The notes: generated from the letters alone by a model not told the origin. DNA of 64,000 nt from Pseudomonas entomophila (GCF_018417595.1 NZ_CP070982.1:3182001-3246000); one strand, 5' to 3'; numbered from the stretch's first letter, positions 50,659 to 58,996 are shown. Translations and numbers: made by a program.

Positions 50659-53253
50659 ATGCGACAGCAGTATGATCCCGCCTGGGTTGAAAGCACGGCA
50701 CAGGCCGAATGGCGTGACCGCGAGGTATTCAAGGCTACCGAAGACGAGCGTCGACCAAAGTTCTATGCCTGTTCCATGCTGCCCTACCCTTCCGGCAAGT
50801 TGCACATGGGCCATGTGCGCAACTACACGATCAATGACATGCTGGCCCGCCACTTGCGAATGAAGGGCTACAACGTCCTTATGCCGATGGGGTGGGATGC
50901 GTTCGGTTTGCCGGCGGAAAACGCTGCGATGCAGTCGGGTGTATCGCCTGCTCAGTGGACACGGATGAACATTGCCGACATGAAGTCGCAGATGCAGCCG
51001 CTCGGGCTGGCATTCGACTGGTCACGGGAAATCGCCACCTGCGATCCCGAGTACTACAAGTGGAACCAGTGGTTCTTCTTGAAAATGCTGGAAAAGGGCG
51101 TGGTCTACAAGAAAACCCAGGTTGTCAACTGGGATCCTGTTGATCAAACCGTACTGGCCAATGAGCAAGTCGTCGATGGTCGCGGCTGGCGATCCGGCGC
51201 GCTCGTGGAAAAACGCAAGATTCCCGGTTACTACTTGCGCATTACCCAGTATGGCGAGGAACTGCTGTCAGCCATCGATACCCTTGAGGGTTGGCCAGCT
51301 ATGGTGCGTACCATGCAACGTAACTGGATTGGCAAGGCCAGTGGAGTGCGCCTGGCATTTGGCCACGCAATCAAAGATGCACACGGTCAGTTGATCGACG
51401 AGGGCAAGCTGTGGGTGTTCACCACGCGTGTCGATACGCTGATGGGCGTGACATTCTGCGCCGTTTCCCCGGAGCACCCGCTGGCCAGGCGCGCCGCCGA
51501 ACTCGACCCACGACTCGAGCCGCAGGTCCAGTCATATCGCCAGACAGCGCAAGCCAGCCCTGCTGCCGGCGCACAAGCGAAGCTCGGCATCCCCAGTGGT
51601 TTGCACGTTGAGCATCCCCTGACCGACGAACCGATCGCGGTGTGGATCACCAACTACGTACTCAGCGAATATGCAGAAGGCGCCTTGATGGGGGTACCGG
51701 CCCACGACGAGCGCGATTTCGACTTTGCCCGCCAGTATGGTTTACCCGTGCGGCCTGTGATCACGACCGATGGCGTTCCCTATGCCCCTGAGACATGGAT
51801 GGAGCACTACAGCAGCCGGGAAGGTCACCTGATAAATTCAGGTACCTATGATGGCCTCTCGGTGGAACTAGGGGCCTTGGCGATTACCAATGCCTTGGCC
51901 GAGCGTGGGCGCGGCGAGCAAGCCACCGCCTGGCGCCTGCGTGACTGGGGAATATCTCGGCAGCGATACTGGGGAACCCCGATTCCGATCATTCATTGCG
52001 AACACTGTGGCGATGTTCCAGTCCCCTACGCGGACCTGCCCGTAGTTTTGCCAACCGATTGCATTCCCGATGGAAGTGGTAATCCGTTGCTGCAGCATGC
52101 GGCATTCCGCAACGTCGCATGCCCAAGTTGCGCCGCACCCGCGCTACGGGAAACGGACACCATGGACACTTTCGTCGATTCAAGCTGGTATTTCATGCGC
52201 TACTGCGACCCTGACTGCCACACTTCGATGGTCGGGCCCGGCAATCGCTACTGGATGCCCATCGACCAGTACATCGGAGGCATCGAACATGCGGTGCTGC
52301 ACTTGTTATACGCCCGCTTCTGGACCAGGGTGATGCGCGACGAGGGCTTGGTGGACTTCAGTGAACCGTTCAAGAATCTGTTCACTCAGGGCATGCTGCT
52401 GCGAGAAAGCTACTACCGCAAGGCCGAGGACGGTAGCAGACGCTGGTTCTACCCTTCGCAAGTGTCGGTTCACTACGACGAAAAAGGCCGTCCAATCAGC
52501 GCGACAGCGATCGAGGATGGCTTGCCCGTCACCCTGGGTGGCGTGGAGAAAATGTCTAAATCGAAGAACAATGTGGTCGAGCCCAAGGACATTATCAACA
52601 GATTTGGTGCAGACACTGCCCGATTGTTCACCATCTTCGCCGGCCCACCTGACCAAAGCACGATCTGGAGCGACAGCGGTGTCGAAGGGGCCTACCGGTT
52701 TCTGCGTCGCCTCTGGAGTTTCGCCGTTGACGAGCAGACGCGCTCGAATGCAGGTAGCGACTTGACGGTGGACGCCGCACAAGCCAGGCGTGTGCGCTTC
52801 ATGACCCACAGCTTGCTGCAGCAAATCAATAACGATTACGAGCGGATGCAGTACAACACCGTAGTATCAGGCGCGATGAAGCTGCTCAAAGTGTTGGAGG
52901 GTGCCCATGGCGCCGGACGCCAGGTCTGCCGGGAAGGCATGTCCATTCTCTTGCAAGTACTGCATCCTGTAACACCGCATATCTCCCAGATACTCTGGGA
53001 GAACTTGGGGTTCGCCGGCGCAATCTACGACAGCGCATGGCCGACCCCAGACAGCGATGCCTTGAAGCAGGACGAAGTGAAGATGATGGTACAGGTCAAT
53101 GGCAAACTGCGCGGGGAAATTCTGATCCAGTCCGATGCCGACCATGACGCGATCCGTGTCCAGGCGCTGTCCGATACAGCGTTGAGTAAACATCTTGAAA
53201 GCATCGAAAGAATGATCGTGGTACCTAACCGACTGGTAAACTTTATCGTCTGA
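50659..53253 (+). CDS. leuS: Leucyl-tRNA synthetase, probable second copy and self-immunity gene
   Basis: A complete 864-residue class Ia synthetase: PYPSGKLHMGHVRNY (HIGH-type), editing CP1 domain, zinc-type CEHC, KMSKS at about 634-638 and the C-terminal extension. It looks enzymatically intact. The editing-site T-rich motif reads TTRVDT (255-260) instead of the usual TTRPDT. The housekeeping leuS of Pseudomonas lies beside lptE/holA; neither is here, and this gene is last in the biosynthetic operon, 72 bases after the desaturase, with GAGGAA before its ATG. A LeuRS insensitive to the cluster's product is the best reading. Its style recalls beta-proteobacterial LeuRS, supporting transfer. 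Confidence 0.9.
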   Translation: MRQQYDPAWVESTAQAEWRDREVFKATEDERRPKFYACSMLPYPSGKLHMGHVRNYTINDMLARHLRMKGYNVLMPMGWDAFGLPAENAAMQSGVSPAQWTRMNIADMKSQMQPLGLAFDWSREIATCDPEYYKWNQWFFLKMLEKGVVYKKTQVVNWDPVDQTVLANEQVVDGRGWRSGALVEKRKIPGYYLRITQYGEELLSAIDTLEGWPAMVRTMQRNWIGKASGVRLAFGHAIKDAHGQLIDEGKLWVFTTRVDTLMGVTFCAVSPEHPLARRAAELDPRLEPQVQSYRQTAQASPAAGAQAKLGIPSGLHVEHPLTDEPIAVWITNYVLSEYAEGALMGVPAHDERDFDFARQYGLPVRPVITTDGVPYAPETWMEHYSSREGHLINSGTYDGLSVELGALAITNALAERGRGEQATAWRLRDWGISRQRYWGTPIPIIHCEHCGDVPVPYADLPVVLPTDCIPDGSGNPLLQHAAFRNVACPSCAAPALRETDTMDTFVDSSWYFMRYCDPDCHTSMVGPGNRYWMPIDQYIGGIEHAVLHLLYARFWTRVMRDEGLVDFSEPFKNLFTQGMLLRESYYRKAEDGSRRWFYPSQVSVHYDEKGRPISATAIEDGLPVTLGGVEKMSKSKNNVVEPKDIINRFGADTARLFTIFAGPPDQSTIWSDSGVEGAYRFLRRLWSFAVDEQTRSNAGSDLTVDAAQARRVRFMTHSLLQQINNDYERMQYNTVVSGAMKLLKVLEGAHGAGRQVCREGMSILLQVLHPVTPHISQILWENLGFAGAIYDSAWPTPDSDALKQDEVKMMVQVNGKLRGEILIQSDADHDAIRVQALSDTALSKHLESIERMIVVPNRLVNFIV

Positions 53254-53280
53254 CCTTTAGCTTGAACTCTGAAAACCATA

Positions 53281-53310
53281 AAGCCGGTATTCCTCGCGAA
53301 ATACCGGCTT
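53281..53310 (+). terminator. Terminator of the biosynthetic operon
   Basis: AAGCCGGTATT and AATACCGGCTT form a perfect eleven-pair stem around an eight-base loop, followed by CTTCGTTCT. It begins 28 bases after the LeuRS stop and marks the right end of the operon. Confidence 0.75.
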
Positions 53311-53508
53311 CTTCGTTCTGCCTCGACGGGCGATTCCGGAAAGGCCTTGAAGAATGGCTATCCGCCTCGCTTGCCGACCCAGCGAAACTAGCCGTCACTT
53401 CGATAGCGCAAACGTAGTCAGAGCATGCTTGGAAAACGCCGTAGGTGAAATGAGGGAAATCCGTCGAGGGAGCTGGCTCACCCCGCGACAGAGCCGTTAC
53501 ACACCACT

Positions 53509-53544
53509 GTTGCACCCCTGTCTCAACCAGTCTCAGTGTGCAAC
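53509..53544 (+). promoter_or_regulatory. Upstream activator dyad for the aldehyde dehydrogenase gene
   Basis: GTTGCAC (53509-53515) and GTGCAAC (53538-53544) are inverted arms enclosing TGTCTCAA (53519-53526) and a second TCTCA. The centre lies about 95 bases before the -24 box, a normal distance for a sigma-54 enhancer-binding protein. Confidence 0.5.
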
Positions 53545-53620
53545 ATGATCTGTGCACATAACGTTCGCTGTGCTTCGTTAACTCTTTGTCCTTAAACAGG
53601 TTGCTCAGGGAAAAAGTCAT

Positions 53621-53636
53621 TGGCACGGCCATTGCC
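53621..53636 (+). promoter_or_regulatory. Sigma-54 promoter of the aldehyde dehydrogenase gene
   Basis: TGGCACGGCCATTGCC matches the consensus TGGCAC-N5-TTGC exactly, with GG and GC ten bases apart. The predicted start is near 53647, about 30 bases before the ATG. Confidence 0.85.
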
Positions 53637-53676
53637 CAGCCCTGTTCCCCCCCCCAATGACAAGAGGCACCGCCCC

Positions 53677-55170
53677 ATGCATTCCGAACTGCCCATCCTC
53701 CCCGCCACCCGCGCCTTCCTCGCGCGCACGCTGAAGATGCGCATCGGCGCCGACTGGCAGGATGCCGCCAGCGGACGCACCATGACCTTCCGCAACCCGG
53801 CCACCGGCGAGGTGCTTGGCGAGGTGCCCGCCGCCGCCTCCGAGGATGTGGACCGGGCGGTGCAGGCCGCGCGCCTGGCCTTCGACGCCTCGCCCTGGAG
53901 CCGACTGCGCCCCCGCGAGCGGCAGAACCTGCTGTGGCGCCTGGCCGACCTGATGCAACGCGACGCCCAGGAACTGGCCGAACTCGAATGCCTGAACAAC
54001 GGCAAGAGCGCCGCCGTTGCCCAAGTGATGGACGTGCAGCTGGCCATCGACTTCCTGCGCTACATGGCTGGCTGGGCAACCAAACTCGAAGGCAGCACCG
54101 TCGAGCCATCACTGCCGCTGATGCCCAACGACGAATTCCACGGTTTCATCCGCCGTGAAGCCGTGGGCGTGGTCGGTGCCATCGTCGCCTGGAACTTCCC
54201 CCTGCTGCTGGCCTGCTGGAAGCTCGGCCCGGCCTTGGCCACCGGCTGCACCCTGGTCCTCAAGCCCGCCGACGAGACCCCGCTGACCGCCCTCAAGCTG
54301 GCCGAGTTGATCGACGAAGCCGGCTACCCGGCCGGTGTGTTCAACGTGGTCACCGGCACCGGCCTCGAAGCCGGCGCCGCCCTCAGCCGCCACCCCGGTG
54401 TCGACAAGCTGACCTTCACCGGCTCCACCGAGGTCGGCAAGCTGATCGGCAAGGCAGCCATGGACAACATGACCCGTGTCACCCTGGAACTGGGCGGCAA
54501 GTCGCCGACCATCGTCCTGCCCGATGCCAACCTGCAGGAGGCCGCCGCCGGCGCCGCCACGGCGATCTTCTTCAACCAGGGCCAGGTGTGCTGCGCGGGA
54601 TCCCGGCTATATGTGCACCGCAAGCATTTCGACAACGTGGTCGCTGATATTGCGGGCCTTGCCAACGGCATGAAGCTGGGCAACGGCCTGGACCCCTCGG
54701 TGCAGATGGGGCCACTGATCTCGGCCAGGCAGCAGGAACGGGTTACCGGCTACATCGACCTGGGCCGGGAACTGGGCGCCACCATTGCCTGCGGTGGCGA
54801 GGGCTTTGGCCCAGGCTACTTCGTCAAGCCGACGGTGATCGTCGATGTCGACCAGCGCCATCGCCTGGTACAGGAAGAGATCTTCGGGCCGGTGCTGGTG
54901 GCCATGCCGTTCGACGATATCGACGAAGTACTGCGCATGGCCAACGACAACCCTTATGGCCTTGGTGCGAGCATCTGGTCCAACGACCTGGCGGCGGTGC
55001 ACCGGATGATTCCGCGTATCAAGTCCGGGTCGGTGTGGGTCAACTGCCATAGCGCGCTGGACCCGGCGCTGCCGTTCGGTGGCTACAAGTTGTCTGGCGT
55101 AGGGCGCGAAATGGGGGCGGCGGCGATCGAGCATTACACCGAGTTGAAGTCGGTGCTGATCAAGCTCTGA
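53677..55170 (+). CDS. Aldehyde dehydrogenase, probably phenylacetaldehyde-type
   Basis: A 497-residue NAD-dependent aldehyde dehydrogenase. Catalytic Cys is in FNQGQVCCAGSR (about residue 306), the general base Glu in LELGGKSP, and VVAWNFPLLLACWKLGPAL matches phenylacetaldehyde dehydrogenases (PadA/PeaE/StyD type). In phenylethylamine degradation such an enzyme oxidises the aldehyde released by the quinohemoprotein amine dehydrogenase, whose operon lies 16 kb to the left beyond the inserted cluster. The ATG follows AGAGG; transcription is from a sigma-54 promoter. Confidence 0.88.
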   Translation: MHSELPILPATRAFLARTLKMRIGADWQDAASGRTMTFRNPATGEVLGEVPAAASEDVDRAVQAARLAFDASPWSRLRPRERQNLLWRLADLMQRDAQELAELECLNNGKSAAVAQVMDVQLAIDFLRYMAGWATKLEGSTVEPSLPLMPNDEFHGFIRREAVGVVGAIVAWNFPLLLACWKLGPALATGCTLVLKPADETPLTALKLAELIDEAGYPAGVFNVVTGTGLEAGAALSRHPGVDKLTFTGSTEVGKLIGKAAMDNMTRVTLELGGKSPTIVLPDANLQEAAAGAATAIFFNQGQVCCAGSRLYVHRKHFDNVVADIAGLANGMKLGNGLDPSVQMGPLISARQQERVTGYIDLGRELGATIACGGEGFGPGYFVKPTVIVDVDQRHRLVQEEIFGPVLVAMPFDDIDEVLRMANDNPYGLGASIWSNDLAAVHRMIPRIKSGSVWVNCHSALDPALPFGGYKLSGVGREMGAAAIEHYTELKSVLIKL

Positions 55171-55194
55171 ATCCGCATTGTCCCTGCGATCCAG

Positions 55195-55284
55195 ATCGCG
55201 GATGAATCCGCTCCTACAGGGTACCGAGGGCGCGCAACCATGGTGGTACGTTGCAACCGGTGTAGGAGCGGATTCATCCGCGAT
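55195..55284. repeat. Inverted REP pair with 24-base perfect arms
   Basis: The 24-base arms at 55195-55218 and 55261-55284 are exact reverse complements (ATCGCGGATGAATCCGCTCC... against its mirror), 42 bases apart. They lie between convergent genes. Confidence 0.85.
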
Positions 55285-55389
55285 GCGCCGCGCGAGCGGC
55301 GCTCGATTTCGAAACCGCTGCATGACGCTCGCCCGGCAGTTGGCCGCCCCGCTGATCAACAGCGCCCTCTGCCAACCGTCTACCGCGGC

Positions 55390-56193
55390 TCACTCCTGGT
55401 GCTGTTGCTGCTTCCACAACGCCAGGTTCTGCGCCAGCCACTGCTCGGGCAACGGGCTGGCGACGATCTCCTGCATCTTTTCCGCCATTTGCTTGCGCAG
55501 CGCCGGCTGGTTGCAGGGTACATTGCGCGACAGCGCCAGGTACAGACCCTCGCTGGAAACCGGCGGGTCCAGTACTTCCAGGCGCTTCTCCATGCTCTGG
55601 GTCTCGGCCAGCGCCATGCCGGGGTAGCGTTCGTAGATCACATAGTCGTTACGCTTGAGCAGCAGCTTCTGGAACGCCTGCGCCGCGCTGGGCACCGCCT
55701 CGAGATTGAGGTTGGCCCGGGCGTAGTCATCGAACTGCTGGCCATAGCTGTTGTTGACCAGCGTGCCCCCGCTACGCCCTTTCAGATCCGCCCACCCCGA
55801 ATAGTCAAAGCCATCGCCCTGGCGCACCCAGACCACACTGGGGGTGTTCAGGAAGGCGGGCTTTATGAAATCCATGACCTGCTGACGCGCCCGAGTCAGA
55901 AAATACCCAGCGAGTATGTCGATGCGCCCGGTGCGCACCTCCTCCTGGGCCCGTGACCAGGGACCGGCGTACACCACATCGACCACCAGCCCCAGTTCTT
56001 CTGCCAGGTGCTTGAGCAAGTCGGCGTTGGCACCGATCAATTGCCCGGGATTGTGCGGATCTCGCCAGAGATACGGGGGGTACTCGGGGTTGCCCGTCGC
56101 CTTCAGGTGCCGGCAGTCATCCGCCGCCTGCACGCCCATGGCCGTCAGCGCCAGGACCAGGCACAGTGACCGGCCCATATTACGTCCGCTCAT
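55390..56193 (-). CDS. Periplasmic substrate-binding protein (SBP family 3)
   Basis: A 267-residue secreted protein with signal peptide (cut after GVQA) and the bilobal amino-acid-binding fold (NPEYPPYLWRD, ANADLLKHLAEELGL, GRIDILAGYF). No permease or ATPase gene is adjacent, so it may be an orphan sensor-type binding protein. The ATG at 56193 follows GAGGG by six bases; longer forms with in-frame ATGs at 56211 or 56292 are less likely. Convergent with the aldehyde dehydrogenase gene. Confidence 0.82.
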   Translation of the reverse strand: MSGRNMGRSLCLVLALTAMGVQAADDCRHLKATGNPEYPPYLWRDPHNPGQLIGANADLLKHLAEELGLVVDVVYAGPWSRAQEEVRTGRIDILAGYFLTRARQQVMDFIKPAFLNTPSVVWVRQGDGFDYSGWADLKGRSGGTLVNNSYGQQFDDYARANLNLEAVPSAAQAFQKLLLKRNDYVIYERYPGMALAETQSMEKRLEVLDPPVSSEGLYLALSRNVPCNQPALRKQMAEKMQEIVASPLPEQWLAQNLALWKQQQHQE

Positions 56194-56417
56194 TTGCGAC
56201 CCTCGGCTCATTGGACATTCGTTGGAAGTGAGTGGACGGGGTCCAGTGCCTCTCAGGGCACAAATGGCACATTTTGCACGACAAATGGACACTAGCCACT
56301 CCCCACAGGCGCCTCAGTGCTGCGGTACATCGTCACGCTGCGCCACGGTGGCGAAACGGCTAAGCTGAACAGGCCAATTTCATACAGGCCCGGGGCCTGT
56401 CCAACAAAGGTTTCGAC

Positions 56418-56696
56418 ATGACCGACAGACCTGCCTCCTGGCTATTGCTCTGCACCCTCGCCCTGGGCTTGGCCATTGCCGCGGGCTGCTCCAGCAAAGC
56501 CCGTTACGCAACCGCCAACGCCGGCTCCAACTGCTATGCCAAGGCCATGCCCAGCAACGGTGAAGGTGGCCTGGCCTTCGGCAACACCCTGGCCATGGCA
56601 CGCAAGAAGTCCATGGACAGTTGCATGCGCTATGCCGGCCGCTCCGGCGGCACGCCTGGCACTTGCCAGGTGGTGCTCGCCCAGTGCAAGCGCTAG
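56418..56696 (+). CDS. Small lipoprotein of unknown function
   Basis: A 92-residue protein with a lipobox IAAGC (Cys24), so it is probably anchored in a membrane after export. The mature part has four more cysteines (NCYAK, DSCMRYAG, GTCQVV, AQCKR) that could form two disulfides, and a YSIRK-like pattern is absent. I do not recognise a function; DUF4189-like small proteins share the Cys-rich, Gly/Ala-rich style. Its last base pairs overlap the convergent hydrolase gene by four. Confidence 0.75.
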   Translation: MTDRPASWLLLCTLALGLAIAAGCSSKARYATANAGSNCYAKAMPSNGEGGLAFGNTLAMARKKSMDSCMRYAGRSGGTPGTCQVVLAQCKR

Positions 56697-57385
56697 CTCA
56701 GCGCCTTCACCGCCTCGTCGATCAGGTTCGCCACATCACCCGCCCTTGATGCCAGGGAGGCATGGCTGGCATCCAGCGTGATGACCTTCTTCGCTTTCAA
56801 TCGATCAGCCATCTTGCGCTGGTTGTCCGGGTGGATCATGTGGTCGGCGCTGGAGATCTGGTACCAGGACGGCTTGTGCTTCCACGCCGGGTTGCTGATG
56901 GTGTCGCCAAAGGTGCTGGCCAGTGGCGCCTTCTGTGTTACCCCCATGACCAGTCCATCGTCCTTCGGCAGATCCTGGCAGAAGCTTTCATGGAACTTGT
57001 CGGCCTTGAGCCATAGATAGCCATCACTGTCCGGCGCCAGGTTGGGTGCTGCGGCTGGCAGATGCTCCTGGGTGATAGCACCCGGGCTTTCGCCCGCGTC
57101 CGGCGCGAACGCGGCAATATAGACAAGCCCCTTCACATTGGCCGCATTGCCCGCCTCGGTGATGACCGCACCGCCATAGGAGTGCCCCACCAGCACCACC
57201 GGCCCCTCGATCTGCGCGACCACCTTGCGGGTGCGCTCGACATCGTCGGCCAAGGACGTCAGCGGCATCTCCACGGCGCGCAGGCCGCTGTGCCCCTTGC
57301 GGTCCAACTCGACGATCACCCGCCCCCAATGGGCGGCCCCGCCCCAGAAACCGTGAACCAGGACAACGGTAGGTTTGCTGCTCAT
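56693..57385 (-). CDS. Alpha/beta hydrolase
   Basis: A 230-residue cytosolic hydrolase: oxyanion segment VLVHGFWGGAAHW, nucleophile elbow GHSYGGAV (Ser about 80), and a late His in DASHASL. This is the small esterase-like form common in Pseudomonas. GAGGGA precedes the ATG at 57385 by eight bases; an upstream start is less likely. Substrate not predictable. Confidence 0.88.
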   Translation of the reverse strand: MSSKPTVVLVHGFWGGAAHWGRVIVELDRKGHSGLRAVEMPLTSLADDVERTRKVVAQIEGPVVLVGHSYGGAVITEAGNAANVKGLVYIAAFAPDAGESPGAITQEHLPAAAPNLAPDSDGYLWLKADKFHESFCQDLPKDDGLVMGVTQKAPLASTFGDTISNPAWKHKPSWYQISSADHMIHPDNQRKMADRLKAKKVITLDASHASLASRAGDVANLIDEAVKALS

Positions 57386-57543
57386 GAAGGCATTCCCTCG
57401 TAGGGTGGCATGGCTGGAAAGTGGGTGCGTCACACCCGTCGAAACAGCATAGGCGAGTGGTGCAATGGCGATAGATCAAAGCCATTGGCCGCCGCCCGCG
57501 CTCATTACCAAAGCCGCTGGATTCGCGTGATTCGATCCTAAGC

Positions 57544-57559
57544 TTGACGTATACGTAAA
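57544..57559 (+). promoter_or_regulatory. LiuR-type MerR operator
   Basis: TTGACGTATACGTAAA: a perfect ACGTATACGT core with nearly symmetrical flanks, as known for LiuR sites of branched-chain amino acid catabolism genes. It lies about 43 bases before the MerR gene, so autoregulation and control of mvaB are likely. Confidence 0.6.
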
Positions 57560-57601
57560 CCTGGCTTTAGGTTATCCCCATTCCACCCGCCGAGCCCCAG
57601 C

Positions 57602-58003
57602 ATGACCAGCCAGACCTACAGCATCTCCGACCTCTCCCGCGAACTGGACATCACCACCCGCGCCATTCGCTTCTACGAGGAGCAGGGCTTGCTCAGCCCT
57701 GAGCGCCGTGGCCTGGAACGCATCTATTCGGCCCGCGACAAAGTCACCCTCAAGCTGATCCTGCGCGGCAAGCGCATCGGCTTCTCGCTGGCCGAGTGCC
57801 GCGAGCTGATCGGCCTGTACGACCCCACCGGCGGCAACCTCAAGCAGCTCAACAGCATGCTCGCCAAGATCGCCGAACGGCGCGCGCAGCTGGAGCAGCA
57901 GATGCTCGATATCCAGCAGATGCACCTGGAGCTGGACACCGCCCAGGAGCGTTGCGAGCAAGCCCTGGCCGCCACCCTGAACCAGCAGCACCCCAACCGT
58001 TGA
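57602..58003 (+). CDS. liuR: MerR-family regulator, LiuR-like
   Basis: A 133-residue regulator with a MerR winged helix (YSISDLSRELDITTRAIRFYEEQGLLSP) and a dimerising coiled coil (AERRAQLEQQMLDIQ). It lacks the metal-binding cysteines of metal-sensing MerR proteins, as expected for LiuR, which responds to a branched-chain acyl-CoA intermediate. It is 20 bases upstream of mvaB and has a LiuR-type operator ahead of it. Confidence 0.87.
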   Translation: MTSQTYSISDLSRELDITTRAIRFYEEQGLLSPERRGLERIYSARDKVTLKLILRGKRIGFSLAECRELIGLYDPTGGNLKQLNSMLAKIAERRAQLEQQMLDIQQMHLELDTAQERCEQALAATLNQQHPNR

Positions 58004-58023
58004 CCCGCCACAGGAACCCCGCC

Positions 58024-58923
58024 ATGTCATTGCCAGAAAAAGTCCGCCTGGTCGAAGTCGGCCCGCGCGACGGCCTGCAGAACGAAGCCCAGCCCATCAG
58101 CGTCGCCGACAAAGTGCGGCTGGTGGACGACCTCACCGATGCAGGGCTCGGCTATATCGAAGTGGGCAGCTTCGTTTCGCCCAAGTGGGTACCGCAGATG
58201 GCCGGCTCCGCCGAGGTGTTCGCCGGCATCGAGCAACGTCCAGGTGTCATCTACGCGGCGCTGGCGCCCAACCTGCGCGGTTTCGAGGATGCGTTGGCGG
58301 CTGGCGTGAAGGAAGTGGCGGTGTTCGCCGCCGCCTCCGAGGCGTTCTCCCAGCGCAATATCAACTGTTCGATCAGTGAAAGCCTCAAGCGCTTCGAGCC
58401 GATCATGGAAGCGGCACGCAACCACGGTGTGCGGGTGCGCGGCTATGTGTCCTGCGTGCTCGGCTGCCCTTACGAAGGTGCGGTCCAGGCCGAGCAGGTC
58501 GCCCCGGTCGCCCGCGCCCTGCACGACATGGGCTGCTACGAAGTGTCGCTCGGCGACACCATCGGTACCGGTACCGCCGGCGCTACCCGCCGCCTGTTCG
58601 AGGTGGTCGCGGCCCAGGTGCCCCGTGGGCAACTGGCCGGGCATTTCCACGACACCTACGGCCAGGCCCTGGCCAACGTCTATGCCAGCCTGCTCGAAGG
58701 GATCGCGGTATTCGACAGTTCGGTGGCCGGCCTGGGTGGCTGCCCTTACGCCAAGGGTGCCACCGGTAACGTGGCGACCGAAGATGTGGTGTACCTGATG
58801 CACGGCTTGGGTATCGACACCGGCATCGACCTCGACCGCTTGATCGCCGCGGGTTTACGGATCAGCGAAGTGCTCGGCCGTGCGACCGGTTCGCGGGTAG
58901 CGCGTGCGCGAGGCGCGCACTGA
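58024..58923 (+). CDS. mvaB: Hydroxymethylglutaryl-CoA lyase
   Basis: A 299-residue TIM-barrel enzyme splitting HMG-CoA into acetyl-CoA and acetoacetate, the last step of leucine degradation. Key segments: EVGPRDGLQNE (catalytic Arg/Asp and metal Asp), GHFHDTYGQALAN (metal His pair) and the signature GLGGCPYAKGATGNVATED with the catalytic Cys. It follows liuR closely and precedes crcY, the same order as in P. putida. Confidence 0.95.
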   Translation: MSLPEKVRLVEVGPRDGLQNEAQPISVADKVRLVDDLTDAGLGYIEVGSFVSPKWVPQMAGSAEVFAGIEQRPGVIYAALAPNLRGFEDALAAGVKEVAVFAAASEAFSQRNINCSISESLKRFEPIMEAARNHGVRVRGYVSCVLGCPYEGAVQAEQVAPVARALHDMGCYEVSLGDTIGTGTAGATRRLFEVVAAQVPRGQLAGHFHDTYGQALANVYASLLEGIAVFDSSVAGLGGCPYAKGATGNVATEDVVYLMHGLGIDTGIDLDRLIAAGLRISEVLGRATGSRVARARGAH

Positions 58924-58955
58924 GTCATACAGGTGTCACGCAAGTGTGGGTGGAG

Positions 58956-58996
58956 TGTTACCGCCCACGGGGCGCCTAGGAAAAAATCGGGTAACA
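58956..58996 (+). promoter_or_regulatory. CbrB-type half sites upstream of crcY
   Basis: TGTTAC (58956-58961) and GTAACA (58991-58996) are inverted half sites of the type bound by the NtrC-like regulator CbrB, 85-125 bases upstream of the -24 box. Spacing of 29 bases is larger than in crcZ as I recall it. Confidence 0.5.

Larger units (their letters stand above)
53311..53676. promoter_or_regulatory. Regulatory region of the aldehyde dehydrogenase gene
   Basis: 366 bases without a gene between the operon terminator and the dehydrogenase start. They hold an activator-type dyad (53509-53544) and a sigma-54 promoter (53621-53636). The first 190 bases show nothing I can name and contain the right junction of the inserted cluster. 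Confidence 0.6.

Noticed and set aside
50659..53253. Reading this leuS as the housekeeping copy
   Set aside because: The normal neighbours (lptE, holA) are missing, composition matches the cluster, and it sits at the end of a biosynthetic operon. Final proof needs the rest of the genome.
37573..53676. Attachment-site direct repeats bounding the inserted cluster
   Set aside because: I compared the two junction regions by eye and saw no convincing repeat, tRNA end or integrase gene.
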